Of a stretch of 64,000 bases of DNA, positions 28,352 through 38,532 are shown piece by piece. The notes under the pieces were generated by a model, which saw nothing but the letters and a program-made list of their open reading frames with translations, was not told the DNA's origin and did no database searches. The translations under genes were made by a program, and so were the position numbers. Numbering within the stretch: position 1 is the first letter of the stretch; each line of letters begins with the position of its first letter. The stretch comes from Bradyrhizobium xenonodulans (GTDB lineage Bacteria > Pseudomonadota > Alphaproteobacteria > Rhizobiales > Xanthobacteraceae): NCBI RefSeq assembly GCF_027594865.1, contig NZ_CP089391.1:6168501-6232500 (forward strand). Reading direction: 5' to 3'.

Positions 28352-30430
28352 ATGCGCCTCACTGTTGGATCGCCCGCACGCCTCGGTGCAAGCTGGGACG
28401 GACGCGGCACCAATTTCGCGTTGTTCTCGGCCAACGCGCAGAAGGTCGAGCTCTGCCTGTTCGACACGCAGGGACGCCGCGAGCTCGAGCGCATCGAGCT
28501 GCCTGAAAGAACCGAGGACGTCTGGCACGGCTATCTCAACGACGTCTCGCCGGGCCAGCTTTACGGCTATCGCGTGCACGGCCCCTATGAGCCCGAGCAA
28601 GGCCACCGCTTCAACGCCAACAAGCTGGTGCTCGACCCCTATGCCAAGCGGCTTGCCGGGCGGCTGGTCTGGAGCGATGCGCATTTCGCCTATCGCACCG
28701 GAAGCGCGCGCGAGGATCTGTCGTTCGACCGGCGCGACAACGCGCGCGGCATGCCCAAGGCCGTCGTCGTCGACGAGACCTTCAACTGGGGCCGCCGCGA
28801 GATCCGGCCTAACATCCCGTGGGAAGACACCATCATCTACGAAGCCCACGTCAAGGGCCTGACCCAGAAGCGCGACGACGTGCCGCCGAATCTGCGCGGC
28901 ACCTATGGCGGGCTGTCGTCGCCGGCGATCATCGAGCATCTGAGGAAGCTCGGCGTCACCACCGTGGAGCTGCTGCCGATCCACAGCTTCGTCGACGACC
29001 GCATCCTGGTCGAGAAGAAGCTCGCCAATTACTGGGGCTACAACACGCTGTCCTTCTTCGCGCCGGAGCAGCGCTACGCCCAGGACAATGCGCTCGATTC
29101 CTTCCGCACCACGGTGGCGCGGCTACACGATGCCGGCATCGAGGTGATGCTCGACGTCGTCTACAACCACACCGCCGAGGGCAATCATCTCGGCCCGACG
29201 CTGTGTTACCGCGGCATCGACAACGCCTCCTATTACTGGCTGAACCGCGAGAACCCGCGCTATTACGACGACTTCACCGGCTGCGGCTCCTCGGTGAACC
29301 TCACCCATCCGCGCGTCCTCCAGATGGTGATGGATTCCTTGCGCTACTGGGTCGAGGTCTGCCATGTCGACGGCTTCCGCTTCGACCTCGCCACCACGCT
29401 GGCGCGCGGGCCGAACGGCTTTGATCGCGGCATCTCGTTCCTGACCGCGATCCGGCAGGATCCGGTGCTGGCGAGCGTCAAGCTCGTCGCCGAGCCCTGG
29501 GATCTCGGCCTCGGCGGCTATCAGGTCGGCGCATTCCCCTCGCAATGGTCGGAGTGGAACGACCGCTATCGCAGCGCCATGCGCCGCTACTGGAGCGGCG
29601 AAGGCAGCCTGATCGGCGACATCTCCAGCCGCATGACGGCCTCCTCCGACCTGTTCAACCATGACGGACGGCGGCCGCGCGCCAGCATCAACCACATCAC
29701 CGTGCATGACGGCTTCACGCTCGCCGACCTCTTCAGCTACAACGAGAAGCACAACGAGGCCAATGGCGAGGACAATCGCGACGGCTCCAGCGACAACCAC
29801 AGCAACAATTGCGGTGTCGAGGGTCCGACCGACGATCCCCAAATCATCGGCCTGCGCCGGCAGCTTCGCAAGAACGTGCTGGCCTGCCTGATGCTCGCGC
29901 AGGGCATTCCGCTGATCCTCGCCGGCGACGAGGTCGGCAATTCGCAATCCGGCAACAACAACGCCTATTGCCAGGACAACGAGGTCGGCTGGGTCGGCTG
30001 GGACAATCTCGGCAAGGAGGGCGACGACATGAGCGATTTCGTCGCCGGTCTCGCCGACATCCGCCGGCGGTTCTCGCAGCTTCGCAGCCATCGCTGGCTC
30101 GACGGCCGCCCCAAAGACGGCCTCTCCTACGGCGCGCTGTGGCTGACGCCCGCGGGCGACGAGATGACGGAGAGCGACTGGAATTTCCCGGAAGGGCGGT
30201 TCCTTTCCTATGTGATGGGACCCATGGAACCGGGACGCGCTGCGATCTTTATCGTACTGAACGCCGCCCCCGAAGAGATCGCATTCAAATTGCCCAAAAT
30301 GACCGAATACAAGAGCTGGCAGCAGATCCTGAACACGACGGATGCCATGCTGAACAGCGTTGATTTCCTGCCCGGAAGCGACAGCAAGGCGCCGCCGCGC
30401 TCCGTGCTCGCCTTCGCGGGGGCGCTATGA
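28352..30430 (+). CDS. glgX: Glycogen debranching enzyme
   Basis: A 692-residue isoamylase-type enzyme hydrolysing alpha-1,6 branches of limit dextrins. N-terminal CBM48 segment GRGTNFALFSANAQKVELCL, then IYEAHVKGLTQKRDD, the nucleophile CHVDGFRFDLATTLAR, acid/base VAEPWDLGLGGYQVG and third Asp TVHDGFTLADLFSYNEKHN. The sequence is complete. It overlaps treZ by four bases (ATGA). In the TreX-TreY-TreZ arrangement, GlgX supplies linear maltodextrins to TreY, so its placement between glgB and treZ fits a glycogen-to-trehalose route. Confidence 0.95.
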   Translation: MRLTVGSPARLGASWDGRGTNFALFSANAQKVELCLFDTQGRRELERIELPERTEDVWHGYLNDVSPGQLYGYRVHGPYEPEQGHRFNANKLVLDPYAKRLAGRLVWSDAHFAYRTGSAREDLSFDRRDNARGMPKAVVVDETFNWGRREIRPNIPWEDTIIYEAHVKGLTQKRDDVPPNLRGTYGGLSSPAIIEHLRKLGVTTVELLPIHSFVDDRILVEKKLANYWGYNTLSFFAPEQRYAQDNALDSFRTTVARLHDAGIEVMLDVVYNHTAEGNHLGPTLCYRGIDNASYYWLNRENPRYYDDFTGCGSSVNLTHPRVLQMVMDSLRYWVEVCHVDGFRFDLATTLARGPNGFDRGISFLTAIRQDPVLASVKLVAEPWDLGLGGYQVGAFPSQWSEWNDRYRSAMRRYWSGEGSLIGDISSRMTASSDLFNHDGRRPRASINHITVHDGFTLADLFSYNEKHNEANGEDNRDGSSDNHSNNCGVEGPTDDPQIIGLRRQLRKNVLACLMLAQGIPLILAGDEVGNSQSGNNNAYCQDNEVGWVGWDNLGKEGDDMSDFVAGLADIRRRFSQLRSHRWLDGRPKDGLSYGALWLTPAGDEMTESDWNFPEGRFLSYVMGPMEPGRAAIFIVLNAAPEEIAFKLPKMTEYKSWQQILNTTDAMLNSVDFLPGSDSKAPPRSVLAFAGAL

Positions 30431-32181
30431 GGCCATCCTTCGGGGCGAGGCCGACCAAGGACGGCGTGTCGTTCCGGCTGTGGGCGCCCGGTGCGCGCCG
30501 TGTCGATCTCCTGCTCGACAGACGGCATGCAATGCAGCGCCGGCAGGATGGCTGGTATGTCGCCGAGATTGCCGCCCTGCCCGTCGGCAGCAATTACAAG
30601 TTCAGGGTTGACGACGCGATCGACGTGCCCGATCCGGCCTCGGCCTTCCAGCCCGACGACGTGTTCGGCCCGAGCGAGGTGATCGATCACGATGCCTTCG
30701 CGTGGCGCGCGCGGGACTGGCGCGGTCGTCCCTGGGAAGAGACGGTGCTGATCGAAACCCATGTCGGCACCTTCACCGCTGAGGGCACCTACCGCGCCAT
30801 GATCGACAAGCTCGATCACCTCGCCGCCACCGGCATCACCGCGCTGGAATTGATGCCGCTGGCCGATTTCGCCGGCCGCCGCGGCTGGGGCTATGACGGC
30901 GTGCTCTGGTACGCGCCCGACAGCGCCTATGGCCGGCCCGAAGACCTGAAGACGCTGATCGACGAGGCGCATCTGCGCGGGCTGATGGTCTTCCTCGACG
31001 TCGTCTACAATCATTTCGGCCCGGAGGGGAATTACCTCGGCCGCTATGCGCCGACCTTCTTCACCGACGCCCACACGCCTTGGGGGAGCGCGATCGACTA
31101 TCGCGTGCCGCAGGTCCGCGCCTTCGCGGTCGAGAACGCGCTGTCATGGCTGACCGACTATCGCTTCGACGGTTTGAGGCTGGATGCAGCCAACCACATC
31201 ATGGCGATCCCCGGCGAGCAATCGATGCTGCAGGACCTCAGTGTCGCCGCCGGCGAGCTTGCCAAGGCCACGGGCCGGCACATCCATCTGGTGCTGGAGA
31301 ACGGCGACAACCGCGCCAGCCTGCTCGATGCCGCGCAGGAGACGCCGAACGGCAAATATCGCGCACAGTGGAACGACGACTATCACCACGTCTGGCACGT
31401 GATGCTGACCGGCGAGCTCGCCGGCTATTACGCCGACTACCAGACGCCGCGCATGGACCTTGCGCGTGCGCTCGCCTCAGGCTTCGTCTATCAGGGCGAG
31501 GTCTCGGAATTCTGGGGCAAGAAGCCGCGCGGCGAGCCGAGCGGCGAGCTGCCGCCTGCGACCTTCGTCAACTTCCTGCAAAATCACGACCAGATCGGCA
31601 ATCGCCCGCTCGGCGACCGGCTCGAGAGCCTGGCATCGCGCAAGCAGATCGAGGCCGCACTCGCCGTCACCCTGCTGGCGCCGATGGTGCCGATGCTGTT
31701 TCAGGGCGAGGAATGGGGCTCGACGGCACCATTCCCGTTCTTCTGTGATTTCCAGGGCGGCCTTGCCGATGCCGTGCGCAAGGGCCGCAAGCAGGAATAT
31801 GCCTGGGCCTACGAGACATACGGCGACGAGGTGCCCGATCCGCTCGATCCGGCCACGATGCAATCGGCCGTGCTCGACTGGACCGGCCGCACGCCGGAGC
31901 AGGATGCGCGGCTCGAACTGGTACGGGAGCTGCTCACGCTCCGCAGCAAAGAGATTGCGCCACGATTGAAGCACGCGAAGTTCGGCGACGCCATTGCGGC
32001 CGATAACGGGCTGCTCACCGCATATTGGCGCATGGGCCACGGCGCGACGCTGCGCCTGACCGCCAATCTCTCCGACGAGGACATTGCAGCTCCCGGCGAC
32101 GCTACGGGCACGCCTATCTGGGGCGAGACCAGCGGCGACCGGCTCGCACCGTGGTCGGTGATCTGGCATCTCGGAGGTTAA
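30427..32181 (+). CDS. treZ: Malto-oligosyltrehalose trehalohydrolase
   Basis: A 584-residue GH13 enzyme that releases trehalose from malto-oligosyltrehalose. The N-terminal domain begins FGARPTKDGVSFRLWAPGA. Catalytic motifs are YRFDGLRLDAANHI (nucleophile), HLVLENGDNRASLL (acid/base) and QNHDQIGNRPLGDRL (third Asp). Family marker FQGEEWGSTAPFPFFCDF is present. It overlaps glgX by four bases and is followed one base later by treY, so it is tightly coupled. Normal length. Confidence 0.95.
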   Translation: MRPSFGARPTKDGVSFRLWAPGARRVDLLLDRRHAMQRRQDGWYVAEIAALPVGSNYKFRVDDAIDVPDPASAFQPDDVFGPSEVIDHDAFAWRARDWRGRPWEETVLIETHVGTFTAEGTYRAMIDKLDHLAATGITALELMPLADFAGRRGWGYDGVLWYAPDSAYGRPEDLKTLIDEAHLRGLMVFLDVVYNHFGPEGNYLGRYAPTFFTDAHTPWGSAIDYRVPQVRAFAVENALSWLTDYRFDGLRLDAANHIMAIPGEQSMLQDLSVAAGELAKATGRHIHLVLENGDNRASLLDAAQETPNGKYRAQWNDDYHHVWHVMLTGELAGYYADYQTPRMDLARALASGFVYQGEVSEFWGKKPRGEPSGELPPATFVNFLQNHDQIGNRPLGDRLESLASRKQIEAALAVTLLAPMVPMLFQGEEWGSTAPFPFFCDFQGGLADAVRKGRKQEYAWAYETYGDEVPDPLDPATMQSAVLDWTGRTPEQDARLELVRELLTLRSKEIAPRLKHAKFGDAIAADNGLLTAYWRMGHGATLRLTANLSDEDIAAPGDATGTPIWGETSGDRLAPWSVIWHLGG

Positions 32182-32182
32182 C

Positions 32183-34969
32183 ATGCCTCCTGCCATTCCT
32201 CTTGCGACCTATCGGCTTCAGCTCACCGCGGATTTCGACTTCGACAAGGCCGCCGCGGTGGTGCCTTATCTGAAGGCGCTAGGGATCACGCATCTCTACG
32301 CCTCGCCGGTGATGAAGGCCCGCAAGGGCTCGACCCATGGCTACGACACCGTCGATCACAGCCAGTTCAATCCCGAGCTCGGCGGCGAGGCCGGCTTCGC
32401 AAGGCTGAGCGAGGCGCTGGTCAGGCACGGCCTCGGCCTCATCATCGACTTCGTGCCGAACCATGTCGGCGTGCATTTTGCCGACAATCCCTGGTGGCTC
32501 GACGTGCTGGAATGGGGCCAGGCCTCGCCGCATGCGGTATCCTTCGATATCGACTGGGATCAATTGGCCTATCGCGCGCGTGGCGGCGTGCTGCTGCCGA
32601 TCCTCGGCTCGTCCTACGGCGAGGCGCTGGAGCGCGGCGACATCGCGCTGCGCTACGATGTCGACGAGGGCAGCTTTTCAGCGTGGTATTTCGAGCATCG
32701 CCTGCCGATCGCGCCGGAGCGCTATGGCGAGCTGCTGCGCATGATCGTGAAGGAAGCGGACGCGAGCGAGACGGAAGCCGGCGAGCGCCTGCTGTCGCTC
32801 GCGGCGCGCTACACCGGGCTGCGCCGTCCCAACCGCAAGGAAGCGCCGGCCTTCAAGGCGGAGCTGAAGGAGATCGCAGGCGCTCCCGACATCATCGATC
32901 GCGGCCTCGCCGCCTATCGCGCCGCCAAGGATCGCCCGGCGCAGATACTGGCCTTGCATCATCTTCTGGAGCGCCAGCACTACAAGCTCGGGCACTGGCG
33001 GCTCGCCTCCAGCGACATCAACTATCGCCGCTTCTTCGACGTCAACGGGCTGGCGGGCCTGCGCGTCGAAGACCCCGGCACGTTCGCCGCGACGCACCGG
33101 CTGGTGAAGCAGCTCGTTGTCGACGGCAAGCTGCAAGGCATCCGCCTCGATCACATCGATGGCCTGCGCGATCCCGCGCAATATTGCCAGCGGCTCCGCC
33201 GGCTGGTGCGCGACGCGCAAGGCAACACAAAGCCGTTCTACACGGTGATCGAAAAAATCCTGTGCGAGCATGAGCGGCTGCCGCACTTCGCCGGCGTTCA
33301 GGGCACTACCGGCTATAAATGGATGAACGTCATCACGCAAGTTCTGGTCGACGCCAAGGGGCTGGAGGCGCTGAACGAGACCTGGCGGCAGATCAGCAAC
33401 CGGCCGCCCCGGCTTGCCCCTTACGTCAAGGAGGCCAAACGGCGCGTGCTGGAGACCTTGCTCACCAGCGAATTCACCGTGCTGACGCGCCTGCTCGCGC
33501 GGATCGCCAACGGCCATTACTCGACCCGCGACTTCTCCGCCGACAGCCTGCGGCAGGCGCTCGAGCTCTATGTGCTGCACTTCCCGGTCTATCGCACCTA
33601 TCTGACGCATAGCGGCCCGACCGCACTCGACCGCAAGCTGATCGACGACACCATCGCGCACGCCCGCGCCGAATGGTTCGCCGCGGACGAAGGCATTTTC
33701 GACTTCCTGCGCGATGCCCTGACCATGGACCTGCTCAAGCCCGGCCGTCCCCCGCACAGCGCCCCGCGCGTGCGCCGCTTCGCGCTGAAGGTGCAGCAAT
33801 TCACCGGCCCGGTGATGGCGAAGTCGCTGGAGGATACCGCGTTCTACCAGTTCCACCGGCTGCTCGCCCTGAACGAGGTCGGCGGCGATCCCGCCAGCAA
33901 TGGCCTCACGATTGCGGCTTTTCACGAAGCGATGAGGACCCGCGCCAAGGAGTGGCCGCTGGGGATGACGGCGACCGCCACCCACGACACCAAGCGCGGC
34001 GAGGACGCCCGCGCGCGGATCGCAGCGCTCAGCGAGATTCCCGGCGAATGGACCAGCACGGTTTCGCGCTGGAAGGTGCTGAACGCGTCGCACCTCGCGC
34101 TCAACGGCAATCTGCGCGCGCCATCGGCGACGTTCGAATACATGATCTACCAGACCCTGCTCGGCGCCTGGCCGCTCGACGGCACGGCCGATGCGGGCTT
34201 CGTCGAGCGCATCCAGGCCTATGCGCTCAAGGCGGCGCGTGAGGGCAAGGAGGAGACGAGCTGGCTCAATCCGCACGAGGCGTATGAGAACGGCGTCAAA
34301 AGTTTTATCGAGAAGATCCTCGACCCCGCGCAATCCGGCGAATTCCTGGAGGCGCTGCAAACCATCGCCCGCCGCGTCGCGCTGCTCGGTGCGTTGAATT
34401 CGCTGAGCCAGCTCACGCTCAAGGCGACGCTGCCCGGCGTGCCCGACTTCTACCAGGGCACAGAACATTGGGACCTGTCGCTGGTCGATCCGGACAATCG
34501 CCGCCCCGTGGATTTTGCCGCGCGCAGCACAGTGCTGGCGTCGCTGGAATCGCCGGATTGGCGTCACCTGATCAAGACCTGGCCTGACGGCCAGCTCAAG
34601 CTGGCCTGGACGCGGCATCTGCTCAAGTTGCGCAACGAGCTCGACGACGTCTTCGCGCAGGGCGACTATCAGCCGCTTCAGGTGCGCGGCGCACACGCCG
34701 ATCATGTCGTCGCCTTTGCCCGCCGTCACGGCCGCAGGGCGGCGATCGTCGTGGTCGGACGCCAGTTCGCGCCCTTTACGCAAGCCGGCCGGGAATGGCC
34801 GGTGCTCGAGGGTTTTGACGCGACCGTCGATATCGCCGGCCACACCGCACCGGACCTTGCGGGCAACGAATTGGCGCTCGCGCAGGCCTTTCGTGATTTT
34901 CCGGCTGCGGTCATCGAGGCGCGCGCAGCCAACGCCATCAGGCCTGCGCGGCAGCGCGCTCGCGCCTGA
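32183..34969 (+). CDS. treY: Malto-oligosyltrehalose synthase
   Basis: A 928-residue GH13 enzyme that isomerises the reducing-end alpha-1,4 linkage of maltodextrin to the alpha,alpha-1,1 linkage of trehalose. Markers are ATYRLQLTADFDFDKAAAVV at the N-terminus, SPVMKARKGSTHGYDTVDHS, nucleophile GIRLDHIDGLRDP, acid/base YTVIEKILCEHERLP, and the third Asp in TATHDTKRGEDARARI. Normal size for the family. It is the last gene of the plus-strand glucan/trehalose run and converges on the PHA-region gene three bases away. Confidence 0.95.
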   Translation: MPPAIPLATYRLQLTADFDFDKAAAVVPYLKALGITHLYASPVMKARKGSTHGYDTVDHSQFNPELGGEAGFARLSEALVRHGLGLIIDFVPNHVGVHFADNPWWLDVLEWGQASPHAVSFDIDWDQLAYRARGGVLLPILGSSYGEALERGDIALRYDVDEGSFSAWYFEHRLPIAPERYGELLRMIVKEADASETEAGERLLSLAARYTGLRRPNRKEAPAFKAELKEIAGAPDIIDRGLAAYRAAKDRPAQILALHHLLERQHYKLGHWRLASSDINYRRFFDVNGLAGLRVEDPGTFAATHRLVKQLVVDGKLQGIRLDHIDGLRDPAQYCQRLRRLVRDAQGNTKPFYTVIEKILCEHERLPHFAGVQGTTGYKWMNVITQVLVDAKGLEALNETWRQISNRPPRLAPYVKEAKRRVLETLLTSEFTVLTRLLARIANGHYSTRDFSADSLRQALELYVLHFPVYRTYLTHSGPTALDRKLIDDTIAHARAEWFAADEGIFDFLRDALTMDLLKPGRPPHSAPRVRRFALKVQQFTGPVMAKSLEDTAFYQFHRLLALNEVGGDPASNGLTIAAFHEAMRTRAKEWPLGMTATATHDTKRGEDARARIAALSEIPGEWTSTVSRWKVLNASHLALNGNLRAPSATFEYMIYQTLLGAWPLDGTADAGFVERIQAYALKAAREGKEETSWLNPHEAYENGVKSFIEKILDPAQSGEFLEALQTIARRVALLGALNSLSQLTLKATLPGVPDFYQGTEHWDLSLVDPDNRRPVDFAARSTVLASLESPDWRHLIKTWPDGQLKLAWTRHLLKLRNELDDVFAQGDYQPLQVRGAHADHVVAFARRHGRRAAIVVVGRQFAPFTQAGREWPVLEGFDATVDIAGHTAPDLAGNELALAQAFRDFPAAVIEARAANAIRPARQRARA

Positions 34970-34972
34970 CAG

Positions 34973-35290
34973 CTACTTTTCGCCGTCCTTGGTCAGCAGC
35001 AACTGGCCGCGCCTCTTGATCGTCGCCTGCGCCATCTCGGCAAAGCGCTGCAGCAGCCACGGCAACACCACCTGCACCTCGACGTGATCGTCGGTGACAT
35101 CGACCTGTCCGGTCGCGATCTGCCCGAGTGCGCGGATGCGAAAGGCCAGAGTGTCGCCATTCCAGCGCTCCTCTTCCACTTGCATCACCGGAATGCTCGC
35201 TGCGGCGCGGCCAAGCCCGGTCTTGAGCCGGCGGACCGCCTCCTCGCGGCCGAGACGATGCGGAATGGAAACGACAAGCGGTGCTGACAT
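34973..35290 (-). CDS. Polyhydroxyalkanoic acid system family protein (PHA_gran_rgn)
   Basis: A 105-residue protein beginning APLVVSIPHRLGREEAVRRL and ending with a helix LLQRFAEMAQATIKRRGQLL. This two-strand plus helix pattern (SIPH-LG--EA--R) is that of the PHA_gran_rgn family, first noted near PHA-granule genes; the molecular role is unknown. No PHA synthase or phasin gene is seen in this window, so the name reflects family only. Convergent with treY, with the stop codons three bases apart. Confidence 0.82.
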   Translation of the reverse strand: MSAPLVVSIPHRLGREEAVRRLKTGLGRAAASIPVMQVEEERWNGDTLAFRIRALGQIATGQVDVTDDHVEVQVVLPWLLQRFAEMAQATIKRRGQLLLTKDGEK

Positions 35291-35386
35291 GGATCCCGGC
35301 CCGTGCTGTTGATCCTCACATAATCATGCCGGCGGGATAGGCAAAGGTTCCATGCAAGTTGGGACTTGTCGCCCTGTTTCAAAACC

Positions 35387-35411
35387 GGAACTTTAAAACA
35401 TGCGGCAAGTT
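35387..35411 (+). promoter_or_regulatory. Candidate EcfG-type promoter of the DUF3309 gene
   Basis: GGAAC (35387-35391), then 16 bases, then AGTT (35408-35411), which is one mismatch from CGTT. Transcription would start about 8 bases further on, leaving a leader of about 50 bases before the ATG at 35472. Small DUF3309 proteins are often stress-induced in rhizobia, which supports the assignment but does not prove it. Confidence 0.45.
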
Positions 35412-35471
35412 GCCTCCGCACCACGGGACAGGTGCAACGACCCTTGCAACCAAGGGCTGGAGGAGATTCGC

Positions 35472-35636
35472 ATGTCTATCGGTACGATCATTTTGATCAT
35501 TCTGGTCATCGCCCTGCTGGGCGGCTTCAGCGGCATCGGCGGCGGACCGTTCTACGGCACCGGCTATTACGGCGGCGGCGGCCTCGGGCTCGTCATCGTC
35601 ATCCTGCTGATATTGCTGTTGCTCGGACGGATCTAG
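35472..35636 (+). CDS. DUF3309 family small membrane protein
   Basis: A 54-residue protein with two hydrophobic segments (IGTIILIILVIALLGGF and LGLVIVILLILLLLGRI) separated by a glycine/tyrosine-rich loop (IGGGPFYGTGYYGGGG). This is the DUF3309 pattern. The ATG is preceded by GGAGGAG at good spacing. The longer ORF that starts 72 bases upstream has no ribosome-binding site and is rejected. Function unknown; it probably sits in the inner membrane. Confidence 0.85.
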   Translation: MSIGTIILIILVIALLGGFSGIGGGPFYGTGYYGGGGLGLVIVILLILLLLGRI

Positions 35637-35645
35637 GCGCGAACT

Positions 35646-35766
35646 CGTAGGGTGGGCAAACGCGCAAGGCGCCGTGCCCACCTTTTCTCTCTGAACGAAG
35701 ATGGTGGGCACGCTTCCGCCTTCGCTCTTCGAGCTGCGGCGGACAATTCGCTTTGCCCACCCTACG
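35646..35766. repeat. Dispersed palindromic repeat, copy 1 (downstream of ligD)
   Basis: A 121-bp element with perfect 15-bp inverted ends, CGTAGGGTGGGCAAA (35646-35660) and TTTGCCCACCCTACG (35752-35766). Inner sub-arms CGTGCCCACC and GGTGGGCACG lie inside, so a nested double hairpin can form. A second copy is at 39477-39567. The sequence type is familiar from Bradyrhizobium intergenic regions. It lies 9 bases after the DUF3309 stop and 24 bases from the ligD stop. Confidence 0.85.
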
Positions 35767-35789
35767 GAAGTTGCGCCCGTAGCAGAGAC

Positions 35790-38450
35790 CTACTTCATCT
35801 TCCCCGCCAGCTTCTTCATCGCCGCCTTGATCGACGACGCCGCATCATCATAGCCCTCCCACGCTTTCGATCGCGCCAGCAGGCCCGGCACCGTCCGCAC
35901 CGTATAGCGCTTCGGATCGAGATCGCCCTTCACCTGTGCCCATGTCACAGGCATCGACACTGTCGCGCCATCGCGCGCACGCGGAGACAGCGGTGCCACC
36001 GCCGTCGACATCCGGTCGTTGCGAAGATAGTCGAGAAAGATCTTTCCGTTGCGCAGCTTCTTCGACATGTTGAGCAGATAGCGCTCGGGATCGTCATCGG
36101 CCATCCATTGGCAGACGCCTTGCGCGAACGCCTTGGCCTCCTTCCAGCTCACCTTGTCGCGCGCGCCATGGAGCAGCGGCACAACCACATGCAGGCCCTT
36201 GCCGCCGGTGGTCTTGCAAAAGCTGTCCATGCCGACGTCGGTGAGGCGCTGCCGCATCTCCTTGGCCGCGTCCACGACATCGGCGAACTTGACGTCCGGC
36301 GCCGGATCGAGGTCGAACACCAGCCGGCCCGGCGTGTCATAGGCATCCGGGGCACAATTCCAGGGATGCAGCTCGACGCCGCCGATCTGCGCGACGGCGG
36401 CAAGCCCCTCGACGCGATCGATCTGCAAATACGGCTTGCGGTCGCCGGAGACCTTTGCGAGTTCGAGCAGGCTCGATGTGCCCTGCATGGCATGGCGCTG
36501 GAAGAACTTTTCGCCGCCAATGCCGTCGGGAGCACGCAGGATCGAGCAGGGCCGCCCCTTCAGATGGACGATCATCCAGCCGCCGACCGCCTCGAAGAAG
36601 CGCGCGAGATCGAGCTTTGTGACGCCCTCGCCGTCGCCGCCGTCCGGCCATAGCTCCTTGTCCGGCTTCGAGATGACGACGCCCATCACCTCGGCCGTGC
36701 CGGTATCCTTCCGCTTGGCGGTCTTCGGCGCGGCGCGTTTCCTGGCCGAGGGTTTTGCGAGCTCGGTGTCGGCGGGCGTTTCCGCCTCGACCTCCTCGGC
36801 CGGCTTGTCCTGCCGCAGGCCCTTGAAGGCCGCCTGGCGGATATTGCCGTCGGCGGTGAAGCCTGCGAATTCGATCTCGGCGACGAGTTCAGGCTTGACC
36901 CAGTGCACATCGCGCGTCTTCTTCGGCACATTCTTGCCGCCGAACGGGCTTTCGCTCGACGCCGCCTCCTTCAGCAGCGGCATGATGCGCTTGACCTTGT
37001 CAGCACCAAAGCCGGTGCCGACCATGCCGACGAAGGCGAGATGATCGCCGCGATAGACGCCGGCCATCAGCGAGCGGAATTTCCCCGCCGTCGTCTTCCA
37101 GCCGCCGATCACGACCTCATGCCCTGCGCGGCATTTTGCCTTGGTCCAGCTCTCGGTGCGGCCCGACCGGTACGGCGCATCGAGCTTCTTCGACACCACG
37201 CCTTCGAGCTCGAGCTTGCAGGCCGATTGCAGCACCGCATCGCCGCCGCTCTCGAAATGCTCGACATAGCGGATCTGGCCGCCCTTCTTCTTGCGCGCTT
37301 CCAGCAATTCCTTGAGGCGCTGCTTGCGCTCGCCGAGCGGCAGGCGGCGATGGTCCAGCCCTTCTGCGAACAGGAGATCGAAGGCGAAGAAGATGAGCTC
37401 CTCGGTCTTGCCGTCCGACAGCGCCGCCTGAAGCGAGGAGAAGTTCGGCGCACCGTTATGGTCGAGCGCGACGATCTCGCCGTCGATTATGACGTCCGGC
37501 AGCACGGCTGCCTCCTTGGCAATGGAGCCAAACTTGCCGGTCCAGTCGAGACCCTTGCGCGTCTTCAGCGCCACCTCGCCGTCCTCGACCCGGAGCTGCA
37601 CGCGATACCCATCGAACTTGATCTCGTGGCACCAGCCCTCGCCGGCCGGCGGCCGCTCGACCAGCGTGCAGAGTTGTGGCGCCACGAAGTCCGGCATCTC
37701 GGCGACCTTTTTGGCGTTCGCTGCTGTCGTGGCCGTCTTCTTCGCCGTTCTTCCGGCCTTCAGCGCCACGCGCGGCGCCGGCTTGACGGTGCGCCCTTTC
37801 GGCTCCTCCGCGCGATTGGACTGCCAGACCGCATCGGCCTTGCCCGCGCCTTTCGCCAGCATGAACGGCTTTGGCGCGCGCCCCTTGCCATCCGCGATCT
37901 GCGCCATGGCACGGCCGGACGCGACGGACTTGTCCTCCGCCAGAATATCCTCGCCCTCGCTGGCATATTCGTCGCGATGCTTGATCAGGAGCCAGTTGGT
38001 GCGTTTTTCGCCGCCACGATTACGCATCCGCACCAGCACCCAGCTGCCATGCAGCTTGTCGCCATGCAGCGTGAATTTCAGGTCGCCCTTCTTGAAGCCG
38101 GCTTCCGGATCGTCCGATTCCCAGGTGCCGCGGTCCCACAGCATCACGGTGCCACCGCCATACTGCCCTTCCGGAATCGTTCCTTCGAAATCGCCATAGT
38201 CGAGCGGATGATCCTCCACCTCGACGGCCAGCCGTTTGTCTTGCGGATCGAGCGAGGGGCCCTTCGTCACGGCCCAGGACTTGAAGACGCCATCGAACTC
38301 AAGCCGGAGATCGTAGTGCAGCCGTGACGCATCGTGCTTCTGGATCACGAAGCGCCGCTGCTTCGATGGCGCCACGGCGGACTTACCCGATGGCTCGGGT
38401 GTCTTCTCGAAGTCACGCTTCCGTCGGTAGGTGGAGAGTTTCTGCAGCAC
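35790..38450 (-). CDS. ligD: ATP-dependent DNA ligase LigD (non-homologous end joining)
   Basis: An 886-residue three-domain enzyme in the order phosphoesterase, ligase, polymerase. The 3'-phosphoesterase (about residues 30-160) has [40 protein letters not shown] and LWDRGTWES. After a lysine/alanine linker, the ligase domain has the nucleotidyl-lysine motif [14 protein letters not shown] and [15 protein letters not shown]. After a second linker with [11 protein letters not shown], the primase-polymerase domain shows [19 protein letters not shown]. It processes and seals double-strand breaks with Ku. Divergent from ku across 119 bases. Confidence 0.96.
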   Translation of the reverse strand: MLQKLSTYRRKRDFEKTPEPSGKSAVAPSKQRRFVIQKHDASRLHYDLRLEFDGVFKSWAVTKGPSLDPQDKRLAVEVEDHPLDYGDFEGTIPEGQYGGGTVMLWDRGTWESDDPEAGFKKGDLKFTLHGDKLHGSWVLVRMRNRGGEKRTNWLLIKHRDEYASEGEDILAEDKSVASGRAMAQIADGKGRAPKPFMLAKGAGKADAVWQSNRAEEPKGRTVKPAPRVALKAGRTAKKTATTAANAKKVAEMPDFVAPQLCTLVERPPAGEGWCHEIKFDGYRVQLRVEDGEVALKTRKGLDWTGKFGSIAKEAAVLPDVIIDGEIVALDHNGAPNFSSLQAALSDGKTEELIFFAFDLLFAEGLDHRRLPLGERKQRLKELLEARKKKGGQIRYVEHFESGGDAVLQSACKLELEGVVSKKLDAPYRSGRTESWTKAKCRAGHEVVIGGWKTTAGKFRSLMAGVYRGDHLAFVGMVGTGFGADKVKRIMPLLKEAASSESPFGGKNVPKKTRDVHWVKPELVAEIEFAGFTADGNIRQAAFKGLRQDKPAEEVEAETPADTELAKPSARKRAAPKTAKRKDTGTAEVMGVVISKPDKELWPDGGDGEGVTKLDLARFFEAVGGWMIVHLKGRPCSILRAPDGIGGEKFFQRHAMQGTSSLLELAKVSGDRKPYLQIDRVEGLAAVAQIGGVELHPWNCAPDAYDTPGRLVFDLDPAPDVKFADVVDAAKEMRQRLTDVGMDSFCKTTGGKGLHVVVPLLHGARDKVSWKEAKAFAQGVCQWMADDDPERYLLNMSKKLRNGKIFLDYLRNDRMSTAVAPLSPRARDGATVSMPVTWAQVKGDLDPKRYTVRTVPGLLARSKAWEGYDDAASSIKAAMKKLAGKMK

Positions 38451-38507
38451 GAGCGGTCCCGCTTTTTCTTTCGGGGATTCAAGCCTAACACGCCCAAAGT
38501 CCCATCC

Positions 38508-38532
38508 GGAACCAAAACCCTGCGGGAGGGTT
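38508..38532 (+). promoter_or_regulatory. Candidate stress promoter for ku in the ligD-ku divergent region
   Basis: GGAAC (38508-38512), 16 bases, then GGTT (38529-38532), one mismatch from the EcfG-type CGTT, about 40 bases before the ku start. On the opposite strand GGAAC (complement 38535-38539) is followed after 16 bases by GTTT and points to ligD. The two would face each other within one short region. Some rhizobial ku genes are reported to be controlled by the general-stress sigma factor, so the placement is reasonable, but the -10 matches are imperfect. Confidence 0.4.
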
